A DNA stretch of 6,453 bases from Thermoplasmata archaeon. Lineage in GTDB: Archaea > Thermoplasmatota > Thermoplasmata > UBA184. Positions 1 through 5,797 of the stretch are shown piece by piece. The translations under genes were made by a program, and so were the position numbers. The notes under the pieces are model-generated. The model was not told where the DNA came from. It did not search any database and saw only the letters and a program-made list of their open reading frames with translations. Every line of letters begins with the position of its first letter. Position 1 is the first letter of the stretch. Where the stretch lies: NCBI GenBank assembly GCA_030039915.1, contig JASHUP010000113.1, positions 1-6,453 of the forward strand, written 5' to 3'.

Positions 1-1074
1 CTGATGGGCCGAGTTCGCGGCTTCAAGGAACCTCCGGCGAACGGCGTCGCCTTCTTCGTCGGCCACCGCGCGGTCGGCTCGGACAAGACCGAGCCCGTCA
101 CCTTCATCGTGGAACCTCCCGAGCCGCTGAACACGTATCTCTACCGATGCGACTCGACGTTCTTCCTCGAACCCCTGCTCGCGATGGTCCACGAGCCGGA
201 TGTCTGGGGCCTGATCGTCATGGACCGGGCCGAGGTTACGTTGGGACTGCTGCGGGGAAAGCGGGTCGAGCCGCTCCGCAACCGGCAGTCGCTGGTGCCC
301 AGCAAACATGGCCGCGGAGGACAATCCCAGCATCGCTTCGAGCGGATGATCGAGCATGCGGCGCACGAGTTCTTCGTCAAGATCGCCGAGATGTCGGCCG
401 AGCTGTTCCTCCCTCGAAAGGACCTCCTGAAAGGGATCCTGCTCGGCGGCCCGGGCGCGACGAAGGAGTACTTCTACAAGGAGGCCTACCTCCAGTACGA
501 GCTTCAGCAGAAGGTGGTTCAGCCGCTTTTTGATACGGGTTACACCGACGAGTACGGGCTCCGAGAGCTCGTCGAAAAAGCGACCCAGACCCTCCACGGC
601 CTTGAATTGACCGAGGAGAAGCGGCTCATTCAACGGCTGCTCAACGAGATCCGCAAGGCGGAAGCGGGTCTCGCGGCGTACGGGGAGACCGACGTGAACC
701 ACGCGCTCGACCTCGGCGCCGTGGATGTGCTGATCGTGAGCGAGGGCTTGCGAAAACAGCGCGTCCGGTTCCGATGCTCCTCGTGCACGAACGAGTTCGA
801 CCGGACGCTCCCGGACGAGGAGATCGACACGGTCCTCGACGGTCCCTGTCCGACCTGCGGCCAGCGCTCCCTGAGCGAGGTCTCGAGCGAAGACTTCGTG
901 GAGGGCCTCTTCCGCCGCGCGGCCGACTCGGGGGCGACCGCGCGTCTCGTGTCCACCGAAAGCGAGGAGGGTGAGCTCCTCGCGAAAGCGTTCGGCGGAG
1001 TGGCCGCGCTGCTGCGCTACCCGCTGGGGTCCCGTGCCCCCGCCGCGCCGTCGCGGTCGACGCCGACGAACTAG
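1..1074 (+). CDS. prf1: Archaeal peptide chain release factor 1 (aRF1), 5'-truncated by the window edge
   Basis: This factor recognises all three stop codons in the ribosomal A site and triggers hydrolysis of peptidyl-tRNA. The frame is open from base 1, so the gene begins upstream; the ATG at 4 is an internal codon. Residue numbers count from that ATG. The catalytic GGQ lies at residues 105-107 (bases 316-324) inside KHGRGGQSQHRFER, the signature of the eRF1/aRF1 middle domain. Before it are the family-typical PLNTYLYRCDS and IVMDRAEVTLGLL stretches. The C-terminal domain carries two CxxC pairs (C258/C261 and C282/C285) that probably hold a zinc ion in the minidomain. In eRF1 the GGQ sits near residue 183, so roughly 70-80 residues are missing here, including the NIKS stop-codon-reading loop. 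The protein ends in a Pro/Ala/Ser-rich tail and a TAG stop. It converges with the next gene across 47 bases. Identification is secure. Confidence 0.96.
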   Translation: MMGRVRGFKEPPANGVAFFVGHRAVGSDKTEPVTFIVEPPEPLNTYLYRCDSTFFLEPLLAMVHEPDVWGLIVMDRAEVTLGLLRGKRVEPLRNRQSLVPSKHGRGGQSQHRFERMIEHAAHEFFVKIAEMSAELFLPRKDLLKGILLGGPGATKEYFYKEAYLQYELQQKVVQPLFDTGYTDEYGLRELVEKATQTLHGLELTEEKRLIQRLLNEIRKAEAGLAAYGETDVNHALDLGAVDVLIVSEGLRKQRVRFRCSSCTNEFDRTLPDEEIDTVLDGPCPTCGQRSLSEVSSEDFVEGLFRRAADSGATARLVSTESEEGELLAKAFGGVAALLRYPLGSRAPAAPSRSTPTN

Positions 1075-1121
1075 CGACTCCCCGACACCGCGATGCGGTC
1101 GCCCTCGGAGAGCGACGACCC

Positions 1122-2573
1122 TCACCAGAGGTGGTCGAGGGGGTCGTCCTCGGGGGACGACGGTCCTTCGGGAGTCGTCGGGGCGCGGGCCGGTGCGGAC
1201 GGGCTCGTGGCCCCCGGCGGGTAGAGGACGGCGTTCGGGTAGAGAGGAGGCGGGATCTTGCGCCGGCGAGCGACGACGGCGAGCGCGAGGATCGCGCCGA
1301 CCGTCGCGACTCCGGCTCCGATCACGACGAGGCCGAGGAGCGAGCGCGGGGTCGCGCCGCTCGCGGACCCAGGACAGCCCACACCCGATTGGAGGCATTG
1401 CTGGGTCTGCGCGGGTTGGTTGCCCGTTTCAGGAACCCCCTGCACGGTAGCCGAGGAGACGGTGCTGCTGGGGGTATCGGCCGCGGCGAGTCCAGAGGAT
1501 TGGACCGCTGTACTGGTGACGGCGGAGTTCGACGCACCGGAGTCGAACCGCCAGCTCGAGGCGACGAGCCCGAAGTGCCCTTGGCTACCGAGGTTGAGGT
1601 CCAGCGTGGACATCTGGGCGGTCGCGGTCCCGTTCAGGTTCCCGTCCCAGGGCTGGTTCGCCGAACCGAACAGGTCCGCATCGGTCGGGATGAACACGAC
1701 CCCTTCCCGGAGGCTGAACGGGCCCGACAGCGTGAGCACGATCGCGGGGTAGGTGACGCCCCCGAAACTGAAGGTGCTGCCGGCAAGGTACGATCCCGCG
1801 AGACTGACCGTTCCGTTGCCGGCGATCGTCACTCCGCCCGAGACCGGGCCGAGGACCACGCTCTTGAGCGGTGCGTGGGCCGCATAGTAGTACGAGTAGT
1901 CGGCCGCGCCGGCGGCCGTGAAGTTGCTCGTGGAGGACCAGGAGTCTCCCGGACTCAGGTCGGTCGGGAAGAGACCCAGTGCCGGGGAGAAGTCCACGGA
2001 AGCATCGCCGGAGATGCTCGCCGCCAGGTAGTGAGTGTGCGGGCCCAGCCAGCCGAGCTCGGGGAGGTCGGCCGCGCTGGATTCCGTCACGTTCGCGCGG
2101 AGGAACACGGTGGAGTTCTCGACCGCGACCGCGGGGACGTCACCGGTCCCGGCGAGTTGAACGACTCCCGAGGTCGTGACGTTCGTAAACGAGGTCGTGG
2201 ACTCCCAGGCTCGGTACGCCTCGTCCATCCAGCGGGTCGGGGCCGAGCACGTGAGGTAGCAGAAACGGACCTGGAACGCAACGCCCATGGTCCGCAGGAC
2301 CGTGAGTTCAAACTGGGTCGCCGAGGTGTTGTTCTCGTACACCGTCACCGTGTAGCCGAACGTGGCGTTTCCCTCGTAGATCCATCCGTCGGAGGCCGCG
2401 ATGGGACCCACGGAGACATTCTTCACGGCCCCGTACGACCAAACTCCGACCGCGGACGCCGGCGCGACGGGGGCGGCGCTCGCAGGATTGGAGACGACAA
2501 CAAATACCATGAGCGCTGCCACTACTGTTGCCATCAGGACCGGAGTTGCATGCTTCGATGCGGTCATCGCCAT
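1122..2573 (-). CDS. Secreted, membrane-anchored putative surface glycoprotein of unknown function
   Basis: I do not recognise a named family. From the ATG at 2573 the protein has 483 residues. Residues 1-34 form a signal peptide: a short basic N-region (K7, H8), a hydrophobic core around 11-28, then a small-residue ASA-A cleavage site near 33. The ectodomain (about 35-408) is rich in Ser, Thr, Gly and Ala and has about ten N-x-S/T sequons (N52, N69, N81, N82, N131, N153, N161, N217, N253, N314), which suggests N-glycosylation. Cysteine pairs at 105/109 and 393/400 could form disulfides. A Ser/Thr/Gln-rich stalk (about 345-405) leads to a transmembrane helix at 411-435, then RRRK and a proline-rich cytoplasmic tail with an acidic end. 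In-frame ATGs at 2606 and GTG/ATG codons further upstream exist, but 2606 is too close to the TATA element and would bury the signal peptide. The ATG at 2567 is an equal alternative. A weak GAGG lies at 2587-2590. It is divergent from the regulator at 2642. Confidence 0.8.
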   Translation of the reverse strand: MAMTASKHATPVLMATVVAALMVFVVVSNPASAAPVAPASAVGVWSYGAVKNVSVGPIAASDGWIYEGNATFGYTVTVYENNTSATQFELTVLRTMGVAFQVRFCYLTCSAPTRWMDEAYRAWESTTSFTNVTTSGVVQLAGTGDVPAVAVENSTVFLRANVTESSAADLPELGWLGPHTHYLAASISGDASVDFSPALGLFPTDLSPGDSWSSTSNFTAAGAADYSYYYAAHAPLKSVVLGPVSGGVTIAGNGTVSLAGSYLAGSTFSFGGVTYPAIVLTLSGPFSLREGVVFIPTDADLFGSANQPWDGNLNGTATAQMSTLDLNLGSQGHFGLVASSWRFDSGASNSAVTSTAVQSSGLAAADTPSSTVSSATVQGVPETGNQPAQTQQCLQSGVGCPGSASGATPRSLLGLVVIGAGVATVGAILALAVVARRRKIPPPLYPNAVLYPPGATSPSAPARAPTTPEGPSSPEDDPLDHLW

Positions 2574-2617
2574 CGCGCTTCTCTCGCCTCTTCGGAAGGA
2601 AATCATGAGATGCCTGA

Positions 2618-2626
2618 CTTTTAAAC
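2618..2626. promoter_or_regulatory. Near-palindromic TATA element, possibly shared by two divergent genes
   Basis: The sequence CTTTTAAAC reads GTTTAAAAG on the other strand, so it resembles an archaeal TATA box in both directions. It is the only strongly AT-rich block in the 68 bases between the surface-protein start (2573) and the regulator start (2642). For the minus-strand gene, transcription would start near 2596, leaving a leader of about 23 bases. For the plus-strand gene the distance to GTG 2642 is only about 20 bases from the centre of the box, which fits a leaderless start only poorly. No convincing BRE is visible on either side. Use by the surface gene is more certain than use by the regulator. 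Confidence 0.5.
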
Positions 2627-2641
2627 GGGCGCTCCGGCCGG

Positions 2642-3766
2642 GTGCCCTCGGTTTGGACGCCGTGCTACAGCGTCGCAATCCAGGGGGTCGATGACCTGCG
2701 CGCGTTGACGGACGCGGAAGCGCGCGTCATCGCCGTTCTTCTGGCCGCCCGACCGGACCGGGAGCGGGAGCGCCTGCGACAGGTCCCCGTCCCCCGATCG
2801 ACCTACCATGCGGTCCGAAAGCGTGCCTACGAGGAAGGGTGGCTTCGCGACCGCTACATCCCCCACCCCGTCCCCCTCGGAAGACCCTGGGTGACGTTCC
2901 TGGTCGCCCGACCGTTCGCCGACCGAGCGGAGGAGTTCGGGCGGACGGTCGCTCAGGATCCGGGGAATGTGGTCCTCTGGTCGGGGGCCCAGACCGCACT
3001 CGCGGTCACGTTCCATTCCCAGCCCGGATCGGCGAAGAAGCTCCTCGCGCGATTCGAGGCCGGTCGCCTCGCTTCGGCGCCGTGGTCGGTCACCGTGCGG
3101 GTCGATGCGCCCACGGTCCCGGTGTACTTTGACTTTGAGGGATTATGGTGCCACCTCGCGGGACTCGAGGGAACGCTCGCCTACCCTCACGGGTTGGGGG
3201 GGCCCACGACCGGGCGCGAGGGCGCCGACGCGGAGGTCACCCGACTCACCCCGCATCAGCAATGGGCCGTGGCCGAACTATTGCGTCGCCCGTTCGTCGC
3301 GACCGACCAAGGACGAGGGGGACACCTCGTGGGTCCGTTCGGGCTACCGTTCTCTCAACGAAAGATGCTGGCGAAGGGATGGGTGACGCACCGGACCCTG
3401 CTCGACCCGGCTCGGGTCCCCGAGCACCGCGGGAAGAGCGCGGATCAGGTCGTGTTCATCTCCGGGTCGCCGAAGAGCGGGGCCCGCCCGGACGGCTTGT
3501 TCTACACCCTGACCCGCGAATGCCGCGTTTACCCGTTCCTCTTCGTGGTCGGGGAGGAAAGGTGGCTAATCAGCGCGCTCGGAGGCGCGAGCGCGACCAA
3601 CCCCGACCCCCAGGGAGTCCGCCGGCCCGTCCTGCCGACCCTCCGGCAGTACCTCGAAGGGATCGAGATCCTGCAGGAGGCCGCGACGGGATTCGCCGCC
3701 TTGGTCGACCACCGGTACGACCGGTTGCTGACTCCCGAGCCGGCCACTCCTGCGTCGAAGCCATGA
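2642..3766 (+). CDS. Putative transcriptional regulator with two winged-helix plus alpha/beta sensor units (Lrp/AsnC-like layout)
   Basis: No named family is recognised. The 374-residue protein is soluble, with no signal peptide or membrane helix. Residues 22-76 look like a winged helix-turn-helix: LTDAEARVIAVLL as the first helix, a recognition-helix candidate PRSTYHAVRKRAYEEGW, then a turn at RYIPHP. Residues 82-155 follow a predicted beta-alpha-beta-beta-alpha-beta order (WVTFLVARPF; a helix at 94-105; NVVLWSGAQTALAVTF; a helix at 130-141; WSVTVRVDA), as in the ligand-sensing RAM domain of Lrp/AsnC proteins. The pattern then repeats: residues 202-256 match 22-76 without gaps at 10 of 55 positions, including LT, ALL-type spacing and GW. 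A second alpha/beta part follows at 268-345. The start is uncertain: GTG 2642 gives the full frame, while TTG 2705 (residue 22) would begin exactly at the first helix. The gene diverges from the surface protein, which is a possible target. It ends 28 bases before tRNA-Arg. Confidence 0.72.
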   Translation: MPSVWTPCYSVAIQGVDDLRALTDAEARVIAVLLAARPDRERERLRQVPVPRSTYHAVRKRAYEEGWLRDRYIPHPVPLGRPWVTFLVARPFADRAEEFGRTVAQDPGNVVLWSGAQTALAVTFHSQPGSAKKLLARFEAGRLASAPWSVTVRVDAPTVPVYFDFEGLWCHLAGLEGTLAYPHGLGGPTTGREGADAEVTRLTPHQQWAVAELLRRPFVATDQGRGGHLVGPFGLPFSQRKMLAKGWVTHRTLLDPARVPEHRGKSADQVVFISGSPKSGARPDGLFYTLTRECRVYPFLFVVGEERWLISALGGASATNPDPQGVRRPVLPTLRQYLEGIEILQEAATGFAALVDHRYDRLLTPEPATPASKP

Positions 3767-3771
3767 TATCC
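3764..3771 (+). promoter_or_regulatory. Candidate TATA box for tRNA-Arg, overlapping the regulator stop codon
   Basis: TGATATCC contains a short AT-rich core centred near 3767-3768, about 27 bases before the mature 5' end of the tRNA at 3795, which is the usual archaeal spacing. Its TGA is also the stop codon of the regulator gene. The match to a TATA consensus is weak, so the tRNA might instead be cut from a read-through transcript of the regulator. Confidence 0.35.
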
Positions 3772-3794
3772 TCTCTCTGAGCCCGGTTAGGCTT

Positions 3795-3869
3795 GGGCGC
3801 GTAGCCTAGCCTGGATAGGGCACCGGGTTCCTAACCCGGCGGTCGAGGGTTCAAATCCCTCCGCGCCCG
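3795..3869 (+). tRNA. tRNA-Arg with anticodon CCT (reads AGG)
   Basis: A complete cloverleaf can be folded. The acceptor stem is GGGCGCG (3795-3801) with CGCGCCC (3862-3868), seven perfect pairs, and G3869 is the discriminator. The D stem is GCCT (3804-3807) with GGGC (3818-3821), including one G-U pair. The anticodon stem is CCGGG (3823-3827) with CCCGG (3835-3839), and the seven-base loop TTCCTAA places CCT at 3830-3832. The variable loop is five bases (3840-3844). The T stem is GAGGG (3845-3849) with CCCTC (3857-3861), closing the loop TTCAAAT. CCA is not encoded, as is common in archaea. There is no intron. Confidence 0.97.
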
Positions 3870-3876
3870 ACTCTTG

Positions 3877-3911
3877 CGACCGAGGTCGGAACGGAGGCCG
3901 GGTCCACGGCC
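3877..3911. repeat. Two short inverted repeats in the gap between tRNA-Arg and the converging permease gene
   Basis: The 75-base gap between the tRNA and the permease stop holds the 12-base perfect inverted repeat CGACCGAGGTCG (3877-3888) and a GGCCG/CGGCC stem with a six-base loop (3896-3911). They could structure the 3' ends of the two converging transcripts. There is no T-run beyond CTCTT just after the tRNA, so a classical archaeal terminator is not evident, and short GC-rich repeats of this kind can arise by chance. Confidence 0.3.
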
Positions 3912-3944
3912 GGGCGACGGGGACCGCCTCAGCAGCGGGTCGGG

Positions 3945-5171
3945 CTACCCGAGCCGTACCCGGGGGTCGAGATAGGCGTACAGAACGTCCACGACCACGT
4001 TCGCGATCACGACGAAGTAGGTGAACAGAATGATCGTTCCGAAGATCAGGCCAAAGTCGAAGGTCCCCCCGGCCTGATTCAGCGAGAAGGCGAAGAGGCG
4101 CCCCACTCCATCGAGGTCAAACACCGTCTCGATGATCGGGAAACCGGCCATGAACCCGGCGAATGTGAGTCCCAGCACGGTGATGACGACGTTGAGTGCA
4201 TGGCGGCCCGCGTGTTTCGTGATCACCGTCGACTCTGGGAGTCCCTTCGCCCGGGCGGTCCGGACGAAGTCGAGGTTCGCGACCTCAAGCATGCTGTTGC
4301 GCACGTATCGGAGGAGGATCGCGACGGTCCCGTAGGCGATGACGAGCGCGGGAAGCAACAGGCGCAGGACCGTGTCGAGGGCGAGCCAGTAGTCGCCGTG
4401 GAGGAGAGAGTCGACCGTCGGAAAACCGGTCGGGGTCGACTGGTATCCGCCGACCAGCCAGGTTGGGTAGCCGAACGAATTCAACGGCGACCCGTAGATG
4501 CCGCAGGACGCCGGTGGCCACGAGCCGTAGAAGTCGAGGAACGTCGTCGAATGCGGGCAGATGAACGAAGTAGTATGACCCGCCGCGATGGCGGAGGTCA
4601 CCCCGGCGAGCACGAGCGTCCCTAAGAGGAAGCCCGGCAGGGCGTAGCCGGAGAACGAGAGTAACCGGGTCGCCTGGTCGAGCGGGCGGTTGCGATGGGT
4701 GGCCGAGAGATTGCCGAGGGGCAGGGCGAAGACAACCACGAAGAATAGGGACAAGAGCGCGAGCTCGAGGGTGTAGGGAAGAAAGATCGCGAGGGCGCTC
4801 GTGACCGGGAGTCCCCGTAACGGCGGCAGACCCGAGTAGCCCTTTCCGACCGTGCTGGTCTGGCTCACGTATCCCCACTGGAACGTGAGCGCGTCGTAGA
4901 TGTACCGCCCCCATTGCACCGGAACGGGCTGGTTGAGGTCGAGCACGGCGACCGCCCTCGAGAAGGCGGGATTCGGGCACTGCTGTCCGGGATTGGTCGG
5001 ACACGGCACCGTCGGATCCGTCGGCTGGCTCCGAGGGTTGGCGGGGTAGTACGCCCCGATGCGCTGCGGGATCGGGATCGACGCGACGAGCACGAAGGTG
5101 ATGGTCATCACGCCGATGATGACCGGAACGAGCAGGGCGAGCCGACGGACAATGTAGACCCACATCCTCAT
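3945..5171 (-). CDS. ABC transporter permease, DppB/OppB type (peptide or related substrate uptake)
   Basis: This is an inner-pore subunit of an ABC importer of the dipeptide/oligopeptide/nickel class. Of 408 residues, six membrane helices are visible at about 8-31, 127-152, 174-196, 266-288, 327-349 and 374-399. The cytoplasmic EAA loop that docks on the ATPase is clear at about 296-325 (DFVRTARAKGLPES, then HAGRHAL). LDLNQPVPVQW (78-87) and the C-terminal YLDPRVRLG are also family-typical. The family is usually about 305-340 residues long; the excess lies in the external loops 32-126 and 197-265. Each carries two cysteines (C57/C65 and C205/C223), which could form disulfides. Start: ATG 5171 has GGAGG nine bases upstream and the usual MRMWVYIVRRL opening; ATG 5165 is an alternative. 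msrB lies 83 bases upstream on the same strand with no TATA box between, so they may be co-transcribed. The partner permease, ATPases and binding protein are absent from the window. The substrate cannot be deduced. Confidence 0.92.
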   Translation of the reverse strand: MRMWVYIVRRLALLVPVIIGVMTITFVLVASIPIPQRIGAYYPANPRSQPTDPTVPCPTNPGQQCPNPAFSRAVAVLDLNQPVPVQWGRYIYDALTFQWGYVSQTSTVGKGYSGLPPLRGLPVTSALAIFLPYTLELALLSLFFVVVFALPLGNLSATHRNRPLDQATRLLSFSGYALPGFLLGTLVLAGVTSAIAAGHTTSFICPHSTTFLDFYGSWPPASCGIYGSPLNSFGYPTWLVGGYQSTPTGFPTVDSLLHGDYWLALDTVLRLLLPALVIAYGTVAILLRYVRNSMLEVANLDFVRTARAKGLPESTVITKHAGRHALNVVITVLGLTFAGFMAGFPIIETVFDLDGVGRLFAFSLNQAGGTFDFGLIFGTIILFTYFVVIANVVVDVLYAYLDPRVRLG

Positions 5172-5180
5172 CGGCGCGTT

Positions 5181-5185
5181 CCTCC
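5181..5185 (-). promoter_or_regulatory. Shine-Dalgarno site of the DppB-type permease
   Basis: On the minus strand GGAGG sits nine bases before ATG 5171, within GGGGGAGGAACGCGCCG. It is the clearest ribosome-binding site in the window. It fixes the permease start and fits translation from within a longer transcript that begins at msrB, in contrast to the leaderless look of msrB and the PadR gene. Confidence 0.65.
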
Positions 5186-5254
5186 CCCTGGTCCCGATCC
5201 GTGGTCCGGGTCATCGGCCGCCGCCGAAGCGGAGGCCCCCGGGCGTACGAAGAC

Positions 5255-5629
5255 TCACTTCGGCTGGAACTTCAGCGAAATCGAGTTCACGCAATGGCGC
5301 GTGTTTCGCGGCGTGAATCGCTCCCCCTCGAAGACATGGCCGAGGTGGCCGCCGCAGCGCGCGCACTGGATCTCCACCCGTTCCCCGTCCGCGTCGGGGA
5401 CGCGACGCACCGCCCCCGGGACCTCCTGGTCGAAGGCCGGCCAACCGCAGTGGGCGTCGAATTTGTCGTCCGACCGATAGAGCGGAGCCCCGCACTGTCG
5501 GCACTCGTACGTTCCGGGCCGGAAGTTCGTCTCGTACTCGCCGGAGAACGGGGGCTCGGTTCCCTTGTGGAGTATCACGCGTTGCTCGGCGCGCGAAAGC
5601 GGTCTCAGAGTTGGAGCCGGGTCGGACAC
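5255..5629 (-). CDS. msrB: Peptide-methionine (R)-S-oxide reductase MsrB
   Basis: MsrB reduces the R-diastereomer of methionine sulfoxide in proteins, repairing oxidative damage in the cytoplasm. The 124-residue protein covers the whole domain. The zinc-binding CxxC pairs are C43/C46 (YECRQCG) and C89/C92 (CARCG). The catalytic cysteine is C113 in [13 protein letters not shown]61 in DAHCGWPAF is at the place of the resolving cysteine of two-cysteine MsrBs. GGHLGHVF and [12 protein letters not shown] are also characteristic. There is no signal peptide. The start is GTG 5629: [10 protein letters not shown], the usual beginning of the domain, is at residue 11, so a later start would cut it. No Shine-Dalgarno site precedes it, and a TATA-like box lies about 24 bases upstream, so the mRNA may be leaderless. 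The sequence resembles the common bacterial form closely, which would fit acquisition from bacteria; that is an impression only. It is followed by the permease gene. Confidence 0.96.
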   Translation of the reverse strand: MSDPAPTLRPLSRAEQRVILHKGTEPPFSGEYETNFRPGTYECRQCGAPLYRSDDKFDAHCGWPAFDQEVPGAVRRVPDADGERVEIQCARCGGHLGHVFEGERFTPRNTRHCVNSISLKFQPK

Positions 5630-5648
5630 ATCGCGCCATTCGGAGGTG

Positions 5649-5656
5649 AATACTAA
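5649..5656 (-). promoter_or_regulatory. Candidate TATA box of msrB
   Basis: The minus strand reads TTAGTATT here, the only AT-rich block upstream of the GTG at 5629. Its centre is 23-24 bases from the start codon. With usual archaeal spacing, transcription would begin at or within a few bases of the GTG, giving a leaderless message. This agrees with the absence of a Shine-Dalgarno site. Confidence 0.5.
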
Positions 5657-5747
5657 GGGTTGATGGCTCCCCCGGAGGGAATCCCGCGCAGTGCGGTCGA
5701 GTCGCCGCGCGCGGAATGGTTTGCCGAAACAGCGTCCTCAAGGCCGA

Positions 5748-5760
5748 CGTGCGTCGCACG
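5748..5760. repeat. Perfect 13-base palindrome just upstream of the padR-type promoter; candidate operator
   Basis: CGTGCGTCGCACG has perfect six-base arms around a central T. It ends six bases before the TATA box at 5767, so a protein bound here would touch the TFB/TBP entry site. It lies in the 168-base divergent gap between msrB (start 5629) and the PadR-family gene (start 5798), so it could affect either. PadR proteins commonly bind palindromes at their own promoters. The region is GC-rich, so a chance palindrome is possible. Confidence 0.4.
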
Positions 5761-5766
5761 GGGAGC

Positions 5767-5772
5767 TTATAT
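5767..5772 (+). promoter_or_regulatory. TATA box of the PadR-ABC operon
   Basis: TTATAT, within GGGAGCTTATATCG, stands out in otherwise GC-rich DNA. Its centre is about 28 bases before ATG 5798, so transcription should start at or next to that ATG, predicting a leaderless mRNA. TATCG (5770-5774) and CGATA (5791-5795) form an inverted pair around the predicted initiation region, a second weak candidate for autoregulation. Confidence 0.65.
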
Positions 5773-5797
5773 CGAACTCGATTCATAACCCGATAGT

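Noticed and set aside
4..6. ATG at position 4 as the aRF1 start
   Set aside because: The frame is open to base 1, and a start here would leave out the whole N-terminal stop-codon recognition domain.
1075..1121. Possible terminator between the converging aRF1 and surface-protein genes
   Set aside because: The 47 bases contain no T-run and no stem of convincing length on either strand.
2604..2606. ATG 2606 as the surface-protein start
   Set aside because: It is only about 16 bases from the centre of the TATA element, upstream of the predicted transcription start, and would add a charged extension before the signal peptide.
1131..2624. Open frame of 497 codons on the plus strand opposite the surface-protein gene
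   Set aside because: The product is dominated by Arg, Gly, Asp and Glu with no domain pattern, as expected from reading a GC-rich gene backwards. The opposite frame has a signal peptide, glycosylation sites and a membrane anchor.
3145..3780. Open frame of 211 codons overlapping the regulator on the same strand
   Set aside because: It is a shifted frame of the regulator, composed of Arg/Gly/Pro-rich sequence with no helix-strand pattern.
4285..5214. Open frame of 309 codons on the minus strand, shifted against the permease
   Set aside because: It lies in another phase of the permease gene and is Arg/Pro-rich without membrane helices, while the permease frame has clear family motifs and a good ribosome-binding site.
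5666..5678. Small inverted repeat CTCC/GGAG in the msrB-PadR gap
   Set aside because: Four-base arms in GC-rich DNA are expected by chance, and it has no clear position relative to either promoter.
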